A DNA stretch of 64,000 nt, taken from the NCBI GenBank assembly GCA_028095005.1, contig CM051463.1:60178251-60242250 (forward strand). The letters are read 5' to 3'. This stretch comes from Rhynchospora pubera. Lineage: Eukaryota; Streptophyta; Magnoliopsida; Poales; Cyperaceae. Position numbers and translations under genes: made by a program. Below are positions 22,983 to 35,265 of the stretch, one piece after another; position 1 is the first letter of the stretch; every line of letters starts with the position of its first letter. The notes below the pieces were generated by a model, which worked only from the letters and a program-made list of their open reading frames with translations, was not told the DNA's origin and did no database searches.

Positions 22983-25900
22983 GACTGGCAACGAGTCGAG
23001 TTCGGGCGAGCTAACCTTAGCCCAATCTTGATTTGAAATTAATTCGAGTTTTGTCGAATCAAATCGAATTTGTATCGAGTTTCTTTACGAGCTCGTCGAG
23101 CTAAATTATAGTACTTTATATATATATTTTCAAGTAACTAATATACGAATTAATTAATATTTATCAATTTTAATATTATTTTTATTTATAAACTAGTATT
23201 TTATTCATTTTATAATAATATTTTAAATAAAAATATTATTTATATGTAATAAATATGTGAAAACCCGTAAAATTGTAAAATAAAATTTAACTTTAAAATT
23301 GATAGTTAATTTCTAAACTAAATGGAATTGATAAAAAGGAATGACTGACTTAAAATTCATAGAAAATTTTCAAAAATTATAATATAAGACAGCCAAAAAT
23401 TGAAATTTAGATAATAATATTTTACTAAACTTCAAGCAAACAAATAAATAAAATTAACCAATAATCTGATATCAAGTTCACAAAATTTATATAGATTAAA
23501 ACTTAATTTAAAACTATAGTCCACTGATCAATTAAATTAGTAGTCAATTTCCTGTGTTTCTGAGTCATCCGATTTGAATTTCAAAATCCGAATTTTTCTG
23601 GACCCTTGGATCTTTGCCGTTCTTGATAAATTGAGTTCATATTTGTCCTCCCGTAAACAAGACGAGACTTTTTGGGAGGTTAGCGCCCTTTGGTAGCCTT
23701 CCAGTTTGTTTTGAGATCTTTGATAGACTGACTTTGCTCTCCGGTGTTACGGCCTTCCACTCTTTTAGGACTACGAGAATACGCTTCTAGAATACTCAGA
23801 CTGCTAATATATAACATATGCGTGTAGTAAACTACTTCATCCGGGAGTTGAGGTGTGATGGGCACACCGCGCCAGATTTGCCCAGTCCGAAGAAGCGCAG
23901 GGGACTCACTCGCTGGGTGAGTAAGAGTCAGCGCGTGTAGTGAGAGCTGAGTTTTGGTAGTGTCGCGTCTGTCTATACGTGTAGTGTGGTGGTCGCTGTG
24001 TCGCGCGGTATGCTGACCGTTTGATTAAGATCCAAAGGACAAGGGAGCCCCGTGCATGTAACCTAGATTGGTAGGCCCGTAAAAAGTGAACCGTCCGATC
24101 AAAATCAGACGGCTCGTAGTGCGCGACACGCGGTGTAGCGCAACAGCGAATCCGGATTGGTTCTTGATATCCAATCAATTCCTTGGATTTTGTCATATTG
24201 TTCAATTCCACTTCAATTCGTGTTGGCATCCACCGTCTTTCCCTTCATCTCTTAAAATCTCTCCCTCGAGATTTCCGTCTCTCCCACTCGCACTCATCTC
24301 CTCACCGTAACCCCTCCTTCTTCTCTCTCTCGCTCGCCCTCACCTCAGCCGAGACCTCAACCTTCCGCTCTCCTTTTCCCTCTCGAGCAAACCCCAGCCC
24401 TCACCTCTCTCCATCTCCGTAGCCTCACTCCCTCACCCCTCCTCTGACTCACAACACCAAGCCCCTCTCCCCTTTCCCTCCGCCATTTCCCTCTCTCACC
24501 TCAGCTCCACTCACGGCCATCCCTTCTCCTCTCTTCGTCACCTCCACAGAAAACCCCAGCCACACACTCACTGCACCTTCTCTCTCTCTCGTTGGTGGCG
24601 ACAGTAATTGGCAGTGGCGACGATGGCGCTTGGCGGCTGATCGGAGACAAGGAGACGACTCAGGCGGCAGCAGGCTGAGCACCACTCTCCTTTCCTCCTT
24701 CCTCTTCCTTTGCTTGCTATCTCGGTTTGGTAACCAACTTCCTCTCTCTCTCTTTTGTTGTGTTGTGGAAATGAAGAGGCATGCATTGAGCTGTTTTGTG
24801 ATGGCTTTGATCGCTTGATGACTTGAACTGATAAATGGTTGCCTCTGTTATTCTTGATCTGTGTTGAATGCTTTTAATTCTTTTTGAGGCATGCTTGATC
24901 TGAACTGAACTGAAATGTGCTGGACTCTGTGATTAAATTTGTGTTGAGGCATGCTTGATTAAAGTCAATCTGTTAGTTGCTTGATGAATTGGTTGCCTCT
25001 CGTGATGGTCTGATCTGTGTCTGTCTGTGTGGCTCGACTGAGCCTTAATTGATCTGTGCTGATGACTGTTGTGGGCTTGTCTTAGTCTACTTGCTTTGTG
25101 TAGAGCTTGAAACTGTGTTGTTTTTGTGCTTAATCTGTTTGTGTGCTGGCTGAAGCCATGCATTGAGTTGTGAGGCGTTAATTGCCTCTTTTCTGAGCTG
25201 TGATGGCTTGTTTATGTGTTAAAATGTTCTCGGCTTGGTTGTCAGGCTGGTACAGGCCTGGTACCTAGCCGATCCTTCCCTGTGATGCCTGTTATGTGTT
25301 AAATGAGGCCTTAAGGGGCTGGTACGAGCATGGTACCAGCTTGGTACGGCTCTGCTATGCTTCTGGTATGCGTTGATGTGCTGCCAGGGACCTCTCTATG
25401 AACTTCTCTTGTTTCAGGGACTTATTAGTAAAAGATTTTGAACTGGTTTGGGAGTAATCTATAAATAAAACTGTTATTAAGGGCTTAAATGGAATTCTAA
25501 GGTAAATAAAATAGATCTGAGGACTTGTTTGTAAAATGGTTGGACTAGCGGGTCGGATCTGAAAAGAAATATCGGATCCGGATTTTTTTTTATATGTGGG
25601 TTTGGATTTGATCCCCATAACCCACAGGCCGCTGGACCCGATCCGTTAAGACTCAGGCTGGGCCCCTTATTCCCACCTGGGCCGTTACTTCTCTGGCCCG
25701 TTCGGCCTGCTGGGCTGTTCCTTTATATTTTCTGTGTTGGGCTCTGTTTTGGGCCGAATAAACTTATAAATTTAAAATTTCTGGACTTTAATTGTTGGAC
25801 TGGGCCAGGTCCATAATAAATTCTGGATTATCACTTAAATAAATGAAGTCATTAAAAATTGATTAACTTAAAAATGTGATTAATTATAAATTAAGTGATA

Positions 25901-28116
25901 TCTAAATTAATCGGACTAATACGTAAACTTAAAGATGGGAGAGGATTACCATCAGTACAGTCATTCAAATGCGTATGATCCCAAACACATTAAAACACCA
26001 ACACGTTAAAATAACAATCTTATTATTTATATTATCATTATGACAAACTAGTTAAAGATTATATTAACTTTAGTTAATAATAATTTTATTTCACTAGTAC
26101 AACTATATTTGTTTTCAATATAATATTAATTATGACTACACTTAAAATTACGTAACTAAAAAGATAAAAATATCAAGACATTTTAAATTACTAAAATCCA
26201 TTTGAGAGAAATTAGTTATAAAAATTAATAACAGAATTTCATACTTGAGCAAAACACTATTACTAAATTAAAACACTTAATTATACTTATCACAATTCAA
26301 CGTATAGAATGGACTGTAGGAACTCGTATAAAAACGTCTTCCTTCACAGTCACTTTTAAAGGAAACTCTGTCAAATTTTTATAAAATACTTATCTAAATA
26401 AAATAATATATTTTAAAACAGAATCCCTTTTCAGAAAAATCTCAAATGCAACTTACTTAATAGAATAAATTCAATTTCCAATTGAGGGTTAATTAGAGAA
26501 CGTTAGTGAGCGTTTCTTAGACTTTGTTTTCTAAAGTCTAGTCTTCTGTGTTTGGTCAGGTGACCAGCAGTGCTACTCAGACTTTGCAGAGGACGGATTT
26601 GCTGACTTTGAGGGTGGTGTTGCCGAGCAGGACTTTACTGACCCTCCAGCTGAGTAGCAGTTCTACACCCGACTTTTCAGGTGTGTGGAAACTTTAGATT
26701 CTCTTTAAACTCTAGTTTAAGGATTAGATCTTTAATTTTATGTATGCATGACATGAAAATAACATTAAGTAAACAGTTAAGAGCATTATCAAAAGATTAG
26801 TTGCATTAATAGGTTACACATCTATAATAAAGTGTGTAATAAACTAAAAAGTGCTTAAATCAACACTTGCATTTGGTATGGCTCAGGATAGTGAGACCGA
26901 GTGAAATAGGAACGCTTTGCTCGCGGTCAGGAGCTGCACCCAAGCTGAATGCCGGTGAGTTCAGGACGATTCTCTGATCATGAGCAACACGTCTCCGATT
27001 ATCACTCTGCAGACCGACTTATAGACGGTTCTGCGGTCACTTAGTAGTTATTTATTATTGTTAGGATTTGTATGTATTCCCACTTGTCTCTATCGGATTC
27101 TTTGGGGTTGCTTGCCAGTATTAGACTTCCTCTCGATCTCCCTCTTCAGGAGCACGGTACCGCGACTCGCTGCCTACACCTCGACGGGGGTGCAGGGTTG
27201 GAGCTGGCCTTCGGGGCTCATCGAGACTTCCTGCGGGACTCTGGTTGATCTAGGCAGAACCCATGACTCTATGGTTTATGTGAGACTGATTTTGGATTCT
27301 GTTACACTGATATTTGACTGCTGAGTGAGGGTGCTTGATTCTCGTATTATTATTATTATATTGGACTTTGTATATTACTATCCGCTTCTCCAGATACTTT
27401 TTCTGATTTCTGTTTGGCATGACATGTTTGGTATAGTATCATGATTACACTTAAATTACACTTAGCTTCTGCATTAATTATAGGATTTTAAAAGTGTTTA
27501 AGTATGGTTTAGTTCTAACTTTAGTTTAACCAGAATCTTTGGTTACCCTGTTATTGCACTGAGTATTCGCGTACTCAGCCCACATGTTATTTGTGGAGCA
27601 GGTTCAGGTTTGATAGATTGTGAAGACGGTGTTTTATCTGAAGATCAAACCCAGCTGGACTAGTCACTTACCTCTTTATGTATTTTGTTTACATCTCAGG
27701 CTGAACAATTTTGATCTGTAAATTTGTGTAAATATTCTTTCAGCCATGTTTTGTATGAACAAACCAACTTATCTTTTTGGTTATGTGACATTTATTTTTG
27801 TGATTGCTTGTGATGATATAACTGTACTTAGCCTTTCGTGTGCACAACTAATGTGTACACGTGGCGGGGGTTGTCCTCCCTGGAACGGATTTTGGTTCGG
27901 GGTGTGACAAAATAAATATATTATATATCAAATTATGTACTAATATATATAAATTAGTTAACAAAATTATATTTCGAGCCAATTTCGAGTTAATTTCGAG
28001 CGAGTTGAATTTTACTTCGAGTCCAAATGTATCGGCTATCGAGCCAATATCGAATCGAATCGAATCGAATTTTTCTCGAGCGAGCCACGGGCCACGAGCT
28101 TTTTTTGCCACCCCTT
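22983..28116. mobile_element. Small hAT-like element (about 480 bp) split by a solo LTR
   Basis: The left end is aggactggcaacgagtcgag and the right end, reversed, is aggggtggcaaaaaaagctc; both subterminal regions are rich in GAG/CTCG. It resembles the nested hAT at 43725-44251 in ends and composition. The two parts are 22983-23255 and 27910-28116, with the solo LTR 23256-27909 between them. TGCAG occurs next to both ends and may be the remains of an 8-bp TSD, but the left side is disturbed by the neighbouring solo LTR. Confidence 0.65.
23256..27909 (+). mobile_element. 4.65-kb solo LTR with 5-bp TSD AAATA
   Basis: It begins TGTGAAAACCCG and ends CGGGGTGTGACA. It is flanked by AAATA at 23251-23255 and 27910-27914. 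An LTR this long with TGTCACACCCCG-type ends suggests a Ty3/gypsy chromovirus such as the Tekay/Del group; this is an inference. It holds no gag-pol. A CT-rich segment (24230-24720) and a segment with gtactcagcccacatg near 27572 followed by gcaggttcaggtt look like typical R/U5-region sequence, which favours plus orientation. A MITE fragment related to 20818-20969 sits at about 24020-24120. Short ORFs inside appear to be chance. Confidence 0.85.
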
Positions 28117-28118
28117 GC

Positions 28119-28516
28119 AGTTCCCACTAGGTCTGGACTTCTTTAAATTTAATGCAAAAGCATATGATGATCCAAACCATATCCTATTAAAATGCTCTTT
28201 ATTTTTTCTTATGGCAGCCGCTTCTTTTTCTTAGGGTAAAACATCAACATAGATGAATGTTTAGAATTTATTTGAATAATTTTCTTTTCTGCGGGTTTAG
28301 ATAGTTAATTATTTGAATGTATTCAATTCATAATTCTGGAAGCAATAGTCAAAATAGTTTCCATAAATAAATTTTATAAAATTTGGGACTTGCATGCAAA
28401 ATTCACCGCTTATCCATTTCAAAATACGCACATCGAACAATTTTTATTGCAGATCGTAAATCAGAACATGTCCATCTTAAAAAAAAAAAAAATGAAATGA
28501 TACATCAAATTAAAAG
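28119..28516. other. AT-rich spacer
   Basis: Spacer between the hAT right end and the relic reductase intron. Fourteen bases (cccactaggtctgg, 28123-28136) also occur at 20772-20785 on the other side of the insertion pile. No gene. Confidence 0.4.
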
Positions 28517-28605
28517 CTCTGGTTTATGAAGATTGAGTTATTCAGTGACAAAAAAAAATTATAAGATTCTGGGTTCTTTGGAAAATTGCACATAATGTTT
28601 TGTGG

Positions 28606-28756
28606 GAACGAGATCCTCTGGATGTTTCCGATCTCAGCCGTTTGGTTTAGTTTCAACGGTTCCGTGAATAATACTAGATTGGTAGGCCTGAAAAAATTTA
28701 ACCGTTGAGAACTTGAGATTAAATCGGACGGCTCAGATCGAAAATCCTGATCCATA
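28606..28756. mobile_element. 151-bp MITE with 8-bp TSD TTTTGTGG
   Basis: Flanked by TTTTGTGG at 28598-28605 and 28757-28764. Copy D (about 51185) shows the empty site. The interior has ccgatctcagccg and its inverse near 28723, and it is related to the MITE at 20990-21187. The 8-bp TSD suggests hAT mobilisation. Confidence 0.72.
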
Positions 28757-28810
28757 TTTTGTGGTATTCTTAAAGGACAACACTACCATTCATTAGTTAT
28801 GTGAGAAACT

Positions 28811-29810
28811 AGGGGCGGATCTACGTGAGGACAAGCCCAGGCACCTTTAGAAATTAATATTAGATATAAGACAGAAAAGAGCAGTGCCCGGGCTTGTTGT
28901 AATTTCTTTTCACACAGGTGCCTAGGCTTACGATCGTGAAGCAATTCACCTCAACAAAAAAAGGCAGAACTTAATTGATTATTAATTTATTTCACTCTTT
29001 CTTAAATTGGTCAGCAAACTTTTAGTTTTCCACAATATTTTATCTCTTTTTGATTCACAACACGCAGGAAGGGGGAACTGGGAAGTATCCCAATTTTACT
29101 TTTTTACATTTTTTTTTCTAATTTAACTTAGAGCTAGCATAGGCCCCACTGAGCTCAATGCATTTGGAAAATTAAAGTAGTTTAGAAAGTTAGAATGAAC
29201 AGATGATTTTATAATGTTTTCTTTTCTTTTTTGTCTTTTAAATATTTTTTCATCTTAGCATTTTTTAACTCGTACTATTGATTCTATTTTGAATTTGTTT
29301 CTCATTTTACAAATTTCGTCCTTAAACATTTTCTACTAACATTTTTATTCTCATTTTTAATTTTACATTTATATTATACTAGCTAGAAGCATTATAAAAA
29401 CTATTTATTTTATTCTTTAAATCCTATATAATTGTTTGATCTTGCATTGTTTTCTAGGAAATTATTTCTAGATGATTGAATTATTGATTTATAATTTAAA
29501 AATTGAAGGTGATTAATATCATTCAATTTTTTTACAAAAAATATTTATCAAAATATTGCTTCTTTCTCCTCAGTTTGTTTCTTTTTCCTTTTTTTTGGGC
29601 AATCAACTATTGCAATGGGAACAAAATATAGAAAATAATCAAGGTCATAAAATTATAAAAAAAAATTAATAAAAACATAATTTTATAAATAATGTGTGTG
29701 TATACAATAAATATATTTTTAAATTAAATATATTATTTATTATGATTTTTTTAATATAATATTGATTTTTTTATTGTGCATGGGCTTAAAAAAATTCTAA
29801 ATCCGCCACT
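28811..29810. mobile_element. 1.0-kb non-autonomous MULE-like element, 10-bp TSD
   Basis: Flanked by GTGAGAAACT at 28801-28810 and 29811-29820. Ends aggggcggatcta and, reversed, agtggcggattta form imperfect terminal inverted repeats. The interior is AT-rich and non-coding. A 9-10-bp TSD fits Mutator-like elements, but the short TIR is not typical, so the superfamily is tentative. Confidence 0.72.
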
Positions 29811-30532
29811 GTGAGAAACTGAGAATAACCCATTTGCTTGCATCCTTGGAAGCACGGCGTGACTCTTAGGCTTTGCTCTACAAACTATTGGGAAAAGGAA
29901 AAAACACTACGCCATATTTCATTATTAACACCGGTTAAATTATGGTCTTTAGCACCGGATAGGAAGATGTGCTAAAGATGAGTGGTGTTAAAAATATATA
30001 AAAAACCGGTGTTAAAGGTGCAGTGCTAAAAACAAGCTAGAATTTGGAGCGGAAATGTTACGCATTATTAAGATCGGTTTTTAACTAAAAAACCGTTGTT
30101 AACATGTTATTATTTAGACCGGTTATTAAGCTAATAACCGGTCTTATATTTATGATTATTTTAGCAATGTTATTTTTTGGAATATTATTTAGACCGGTTA
30201 TTAAGCTAAAAACCGGTCTTACTAGAATCTTTAAGACCGGTTTTTAGCTTAATAACCGGTCTTAATTTTTAACTAAAAAAAATAAATTTTTTTATTTTTG
30301 GCTAGCTCCATTTTTGCTAGCCAGAAACCAGATAATATCATTCAATTTACATTGAATGATAGAAAGCAATAATCATTCACATAATCAAAACATCACATAA
30401 TCATCAAAATAGAAAGCCTAAGTTAAGGTTCAAACATAAGTTCATATAATTGGAACACAACATAAATAACATAGTACTAAACCAAACATCAAAATCCTAA
30501 GTTCACTTAATCCAAACATCTAAACCCTAATA

Positions 30533-30787
30533 TTATTCTTCATCATTCGGCTTCTTGTCATCAGTATTTTCTTCTTTAATTTCTGTGTACGGTGCCACCA
30601 ACTTATCAATTAAAAGCTTGAAAAAAATTGCAGCCTCTTCATAATTCGGCTTCTTGGCCTCGTTTTGGTTAGGCTGGTTTTGAGAGGCCTGATTTTCAGA
30701 GGCTGGGTTGGAACGAACATTTCGTCTAACATAGACTCGTTCGATCGGTTTTTTCTCATTTTGGTTGCTTCCTTCACCCTTCTCCAT
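30533..30787 (-). CDS. Short ORF inside the CACTA element (84 aa), function unknown
   Basis: Starts with ATG at 30787-30785. The product is highly polar, rich in Asn, Gln, Lys and Glu. It has a basic stretch (RVYVRRNVRSN), a helical-looking FFKLLIDKLVAPYTEI segment, and acidic ends. It lies downstream of the transposase fragment in the same direction. It could be the start of a second CACTA protein (TNP1/TNPA-like) or a relic. I do not recognise it. Confidence 0.35.
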   Translation of the reverse strand: MEKGEGSNQNEKKPIERVYVRRNVRSNPASENQASQNQPNQNEAKKPNYEEAAIFFKLLIDKLVAPYTEIKEENTDDKKPNDEE

Positions 30788-31740
30788 TACTACCTAATTA
30801 AAACATCATCTCTAATTTAGATAATAATCCAAGCATATATTCAATTCAAACATAGATAATAATCCAAACATATATTAAATATTAAAACATAAATTCATAC
30901 ACAATTCCTAAGTTAATAATTAAAACATACATAAAATATAAATTAAAGTTCATACAAAATAACATAAATCCTAGAGAGATTAATATTCATAGAAAATATA
31001 AATTAAAGTTCACACAAAATAACATAAATCCTAGCACAATTCAATCCTAATTCTTCTTCTCCTCCTCCTTATTCTTCTCCCCCTCCTTATTCTTCTCCTC
31101 CTCCTTATTCTCACTAGAACCCTCATCTATTTTAATCCCCATACTAAAATCAGGGCTCCTGCCACAGCCTGGAGGGAAACGACGTACATGCATGAAATAA
31201 ACGCGTTTTTTTTATTACCTTCTGTTTTGAAATGCATTTATATATCTACTATATATAAAAATAAAATAAATTTTCATGCATGCATGCAATCATTCAATTC
31301 ATGCATGCAAATTTATTTTAAATAAATTATTTTCCATTTTAAAATGACATGCATTTATATTTATATATCTATAAAAATTAAATAGATTTTCATGCATGCA
31401 TGCAATCATGCAATTCAAGCATGCAAATTTATTTTAAATAAATTATTTTCCATTTTAAATAAATTTATTCTCCTTTTTCATAAATAAAGGAATTAAGAAT
31501 AAAAATTTTTGATTGATTATTAAGACCGGTTTTTAACATAAAAACCGGTCTTAATATATTTTTAAAATCTGTTTTTATTACTTTTTGTTCTCCTTTTTCA
31601 TAAATAAAGGAGTAAAAAAATAGAAAATAGGTCTAACATTTCAAAAAATAAATATTCTTACAATGAGTAAAAAAATTCACATTACTTAAATTTTTTTTCA
31701 ATGGAAATTAAATTTACTGCTAGTACATATATAAGATTAC

Positions 31741-32892
31741 TCATGAGATTACATATATAAGATTACAATGGAAATTACTCATGAGACCGTAAGGATTCAT
31801 ACCATCCGTGCATAGTCCCAATCTCAAATTCCTAGGTTCACTACCAAAATCATTGAAATTACTATCTATGTTCATCCACTGGGGCGAGTCCGCAGGATGT
31901 CTGAGCATTCTATCTTTCTTTCTGCCTTCTGCATGCCACCTTAATAGTTTAGCATCTCTTGAATTATTGAAGAGACGCTCGAACCTTGGTATTATCGGCA
32001 TATACCACAATGTTTTCGTAGCTGGCCTTTTTTTACAAGTATCTTCATCATCTTCCAAATCATCGTCCCTTAGTTTGTACCGTGATGCATTACACATTGG
32101 ACATTTATTAAGATTCTTGTACTCGTTTCGAAATAATATGCAATCATTCGTACATGCTGCAATCTTCATTACTTCCATATTCAATGGACATAGTAACTTT
32201 TTGGCCTTATAACATGTATCCGGCAATGTATTTTCTGCTGGAAGCATTTCCCGTAAAAGACCAAGCAAAGATGTGAAACTTTTATCGCTCCAATTATTCT
32301 TGGCTTTCAAGTTATAAAGTTTAAAAACCGTTTTAATTTTTGAAAATTTATCCTGATTACAACCGGGATATAATGGTATATGAGCGTTTTCATCCAATTT
32401 TTGAAAAATATCTGGAACCTCATCAAAAAAACCATCTGGTATTTCATTCATCATCTCATCAAAATCATTTCCTCTATTATCATTTTCACAATATTGGTCT
32501 TGACTTACATTTTCATCTACAAATACCTCATCCCTTACATCAGTCCCCCAATTATCATCTATAAATACATTTTCATCCACAAATACATTTTCATCCACAG
32601 ATACATTTTCATTGCTAGTCCCAACATTTGAACGATCTTCCAACTTTTCCCCATGCAAAATCCATTGGAGGTATTTAGGAGTTGTCATCCATCCACGCTC
32701 AATCAAATGTGATCTAATTTTTATACTATCATGTCTCTGCAAGTTAACACACCGTTTACAAGGACATAGAATCCTGGGTTTTCCTGTCAACTTTCTATCT
32801 TCTTCTGCACATTTTAAGAACTCTTCAACAACTCCAACAAATTCACCTGATATCCTTGAATATTCATACATATACTTCTCCCTCTGATCCAT
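31741..32892 (-). pseudogene. CACTA transposase fragment (TNP2/TNPD-like N-terminal part, 383 aa)
   Basis: Residues 1-80 form the transposon-associated domain with CPCKRC and H/C ligands. Residues about 190-370 match the start of Transposase_21 (KLLCPLNMEVMKI, CPMCNASRYK, LWYMPIIPRFERLF, WHAEGRKKD, RHPADSPQW, LGLCTDGMNPYG). The frame ends at a stop (31743-31741) soon after MNPYG, and the catalytic remainder of the roughly 1000-residue family protein is missing. The truncation coincides with AT-rich filler, so an internal deletion is likely. Repeated DENVFVDEN units occur near residue 100. Confidence 0.85.
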
Positions 32893-34402
32893 CTGTATAG
32901 AAAGAAAATATATTTATTCAAAAGTTATACCTATGAATTTATAGGTTCAATGCATTACATTAGGTTTTTGGCCTGGTTACCATCCTAGCCCGCTCTTTGG
33001 ATACTCTTGTCTCATTAGCGAGCGTACGTTAGATCGATGCAATTTGTTGTCTGAGAAAAAATTCGGCAGCATTTCTCCTTATGTTCCCTGAATACGCTAT
33101 CACACGATTGCGGAAGTCTTTATTAAATATGGTTACCATTTTTAAGACCGGTTTTTTATAAAAAAACAGGTCTTAAAAAGATAACGGAAAAAAATAAAAA
33201 TTCAGATTCTTTTAGCACCGGTTTTTATAAAAAACCGGTCTTAAAGACTTTTAAATTAACACCGGTTTTTATAAAAAACCGATTTTAAAAAAAGTTAACG
33301 GAAATAAAAAAATCAGTTTCTCAGTAGCACCGGTTTTTATAAAAAACCGGTCATAATATAGTAAAATTTAAGACCGGTTTTTTATAAAAACCGGTGCTAC
33401 TGAGAAACTGATTTTTTGGTTTATTTTTTGGAACTTAATTGGACCGGTTTTTTATAAAAACCGGTCTTAATGAAATTTCTGACAATTACAAAAATGCCAC
33501 GGGATATTTTTACAACCGGATTTTCAAAAAACCGGTGTTATTGTGGCGGTGCTAAAAATCAATTCTGGCGTAGTGAAAAATGAATGGGAAGAGAGAGACA
33601 ATACACCTCAAATTTGGATGTAAATCTCATTACACTTTTCTTCATATTTTTGTAAAGAGTTCATCTCCATTCCTCCTTATTCTTCTTAGTTTACCCTCAA
33701 ATTTTAAAGTTCTAGAGCAGGTTAACTGGCTTGGGCAGATTTGATCAGTTAACCTTCTCTATCATTCTCCTTGAGTACTCCTTTCTGAAGCAAGCCCTTA
33801 GTCTTAGGTTGTGTGACCAAAACCATGTTTTCATTGTTACTGGTCAAACTTGCACTGACTTAAAAGAAATTCCTTTCATTTCTAAAAAAACTAAGTTCAT
33901 TTCAATCGGTTGATTAGTTGAGACTTTTCCAAAATTATTTGAATTGTATGTCAAGCAATCTGGTGTGAGTTAGATCGAAGATATTTACTTTTAAATCCAT
34001 ATCGGCATGTAATGATGGTCTATGTAGAGCTGAGCAATGTGTTTGCATTTAGAAAGAGGATGTAATTTGCAAAACCACAAGCTTTTCAGTTTTCACTTAG
34101 TTGCCATGTATATAATTTTCCGTTTACCACATGCTTTTCAGTTTTCACTTAGTTGCCATGTATATAATTTTCCGATGTAGCATTGTAGAAGTAGAGGAAG
34201 GGAATTTAGGACGTTGGAAGAGAATCAAGGATGCCGTCCAATACTGACAAAGTGCACACCTTTTGGAATGATTATATGAAAAATAAAGAATAGATACTAC
34301 TGTGATCTTGAATCTAAATGATGCCTTATTTTTCTCTCTAGCTGTGAACAAAATGAATATACAGATTTGGGAATAAAATAGGAAAAGATTTTCAAATGAT
34401 AA

Positions 34403-35265
34403 GGATCATTCTCAAGATCTATCATCTCTGTCATCCCCAATAACCTCTTTCTATTTTTGGAATCATCCCCTGACGTGTTTTTTTTTTTTAGAAATCCAAC
34501 ACGTTTTCTATTCTCCATCCCCTTTCCCTCGCAGGATACGTTGTCCGTCCCCCACCCCTTCCCCTCTCCCTCCCTCCTGCGTACGCAGTCCGTCCCCCCA
34601 CCTCTCCCCCCTCCCCCCTCCTCCCTCCCCCTCCCCCTCCTTCACACTTCATAACCGTTGAAATTACTATGCATAAATGTTGAAATTAATATCGTAATTG
34701 TTGAAATTAAATAGATAACTGTTGAAGTTAATATCGTAATTGTTGAAATTAAATAGATAACTGCTGAAATTAATATCGTAAATGTTGAAGTTAATATATT
34801 TAAATGTTGAAGGTAATATCGTAATTGTTGAAGTTAATATATATAACTGACTAATATCGTAATTGTTGAAGTTAATATATATAACTGTAGTCAGTTATAT
34901 ATATTAACTCGTAATTGTTGAAGTTAATATATATAACTGTAGTCAGTTATATATATATACTTCAACAATTACGATATTACCTTCAACATTTAAATATATT
35001 AACTTCAACAGTTATGAAGTGTGTAGGAGGAAGAGGAGAAGGGTGGGGGGGGGACAGTGTACATGGGAGGGAGGAGGGGGAGGGGGGACAGCGTACGTGG
35101 GAGGGAGGAGGGGGGACAATGTACGTGCGAGGGAGGAGGGGGGAGGGGCGGGAGATAGCGTTGGAGGAGGCGGAGGGGCAGGAGATAGCGTACGCATGAG
35201 GAGGGAGGAATTAATTACAGTGTACGCGTGAGGATGATGGGATGATAGAATCTTAAGAATGGTCC
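34403..35265. mobile_element. 863-bp Harbinger-like snapback element, TSD TAA
   Basis: Ends ggatcattctcaagat and, reversed, ggaccattcttaagat are inverted repeats. TAA lies on both sides (34400-34402 and 35266-35268). The sequence on both flanks continues the alignment with copy D (about 51808 and 51828). The left interior is C/T-rich and the right is its G/A-rich mirror. The centre is a minisatellite of gttgaaattaatatcgtaat-like units, followed by its inverse. No coding capacity. Confidence 0.8.
34655..35010. repeat. Minisatellite and inverted copy in the Harbinger-like element
   Basis: About ten units of roughly 20 bp built on gttgaaattaatatcgtaat run to about 34940. They are followed by the inverse (acttcaacaattacgatatt) to about 35005. 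Two tatataactgtagtcagttatata palindromes lie at the turning point. Confidence 0.75.

Larger units (their letters stand above)
29905..33575 (-). mobile_element. CACTA (En/Spm) element, internally deleted, 3-bp TSD AAA
   Basis: It starts CACTACGCCA and ends TGGCGTAGTG, perfect terminal inverted repeats of 10 bp. AAA flanks both sides (29902-29904 and 33576-33578), the 3-bp TSD size of CACTA elements. Both subterminal regions (about 30060-30265 and 33140-33540) carry many palindromic units of accggttttt and its inverse, the presumed transposase-binding sites. Only a truncated transposase is left, so the element is non-autonomous, though its ends look mobilisable. Confidence 0.93.
29871..33801. 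mobile_element. Composite insertion (about 260 bp) hosting the CACTA element
   Basis: TCTTAGG occurs at 29864-29870 and 33802-33808, exactly where the alignment with copies A and D breaks and resumes. Outer ends ctttgctc and, reversed, taagggcttgct are weakly inverted. The small host element was then hit by the CACTA element at 29905-33575. Confidence 0.6.

Noticed and set aside
24086..24818. Several ORFs of 60-80 residues in the CT-rich part of the 4.65-kb solo LTR
   Set aside because: Low-complexity translations in both strands, no domains, inside a solo LTR.
32340..32631. Plus-strand ORFs rich in Ile, His and Tyr
   Set aside because: Antisense to the CACTA transposase fragment.
34655..34960. 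Regular spaced repeats that could be mistaken for a CRISPR array
   Set aside because: The units are contiguous and degenerate with no unique spacers, and this is a plant nuclear sequence.
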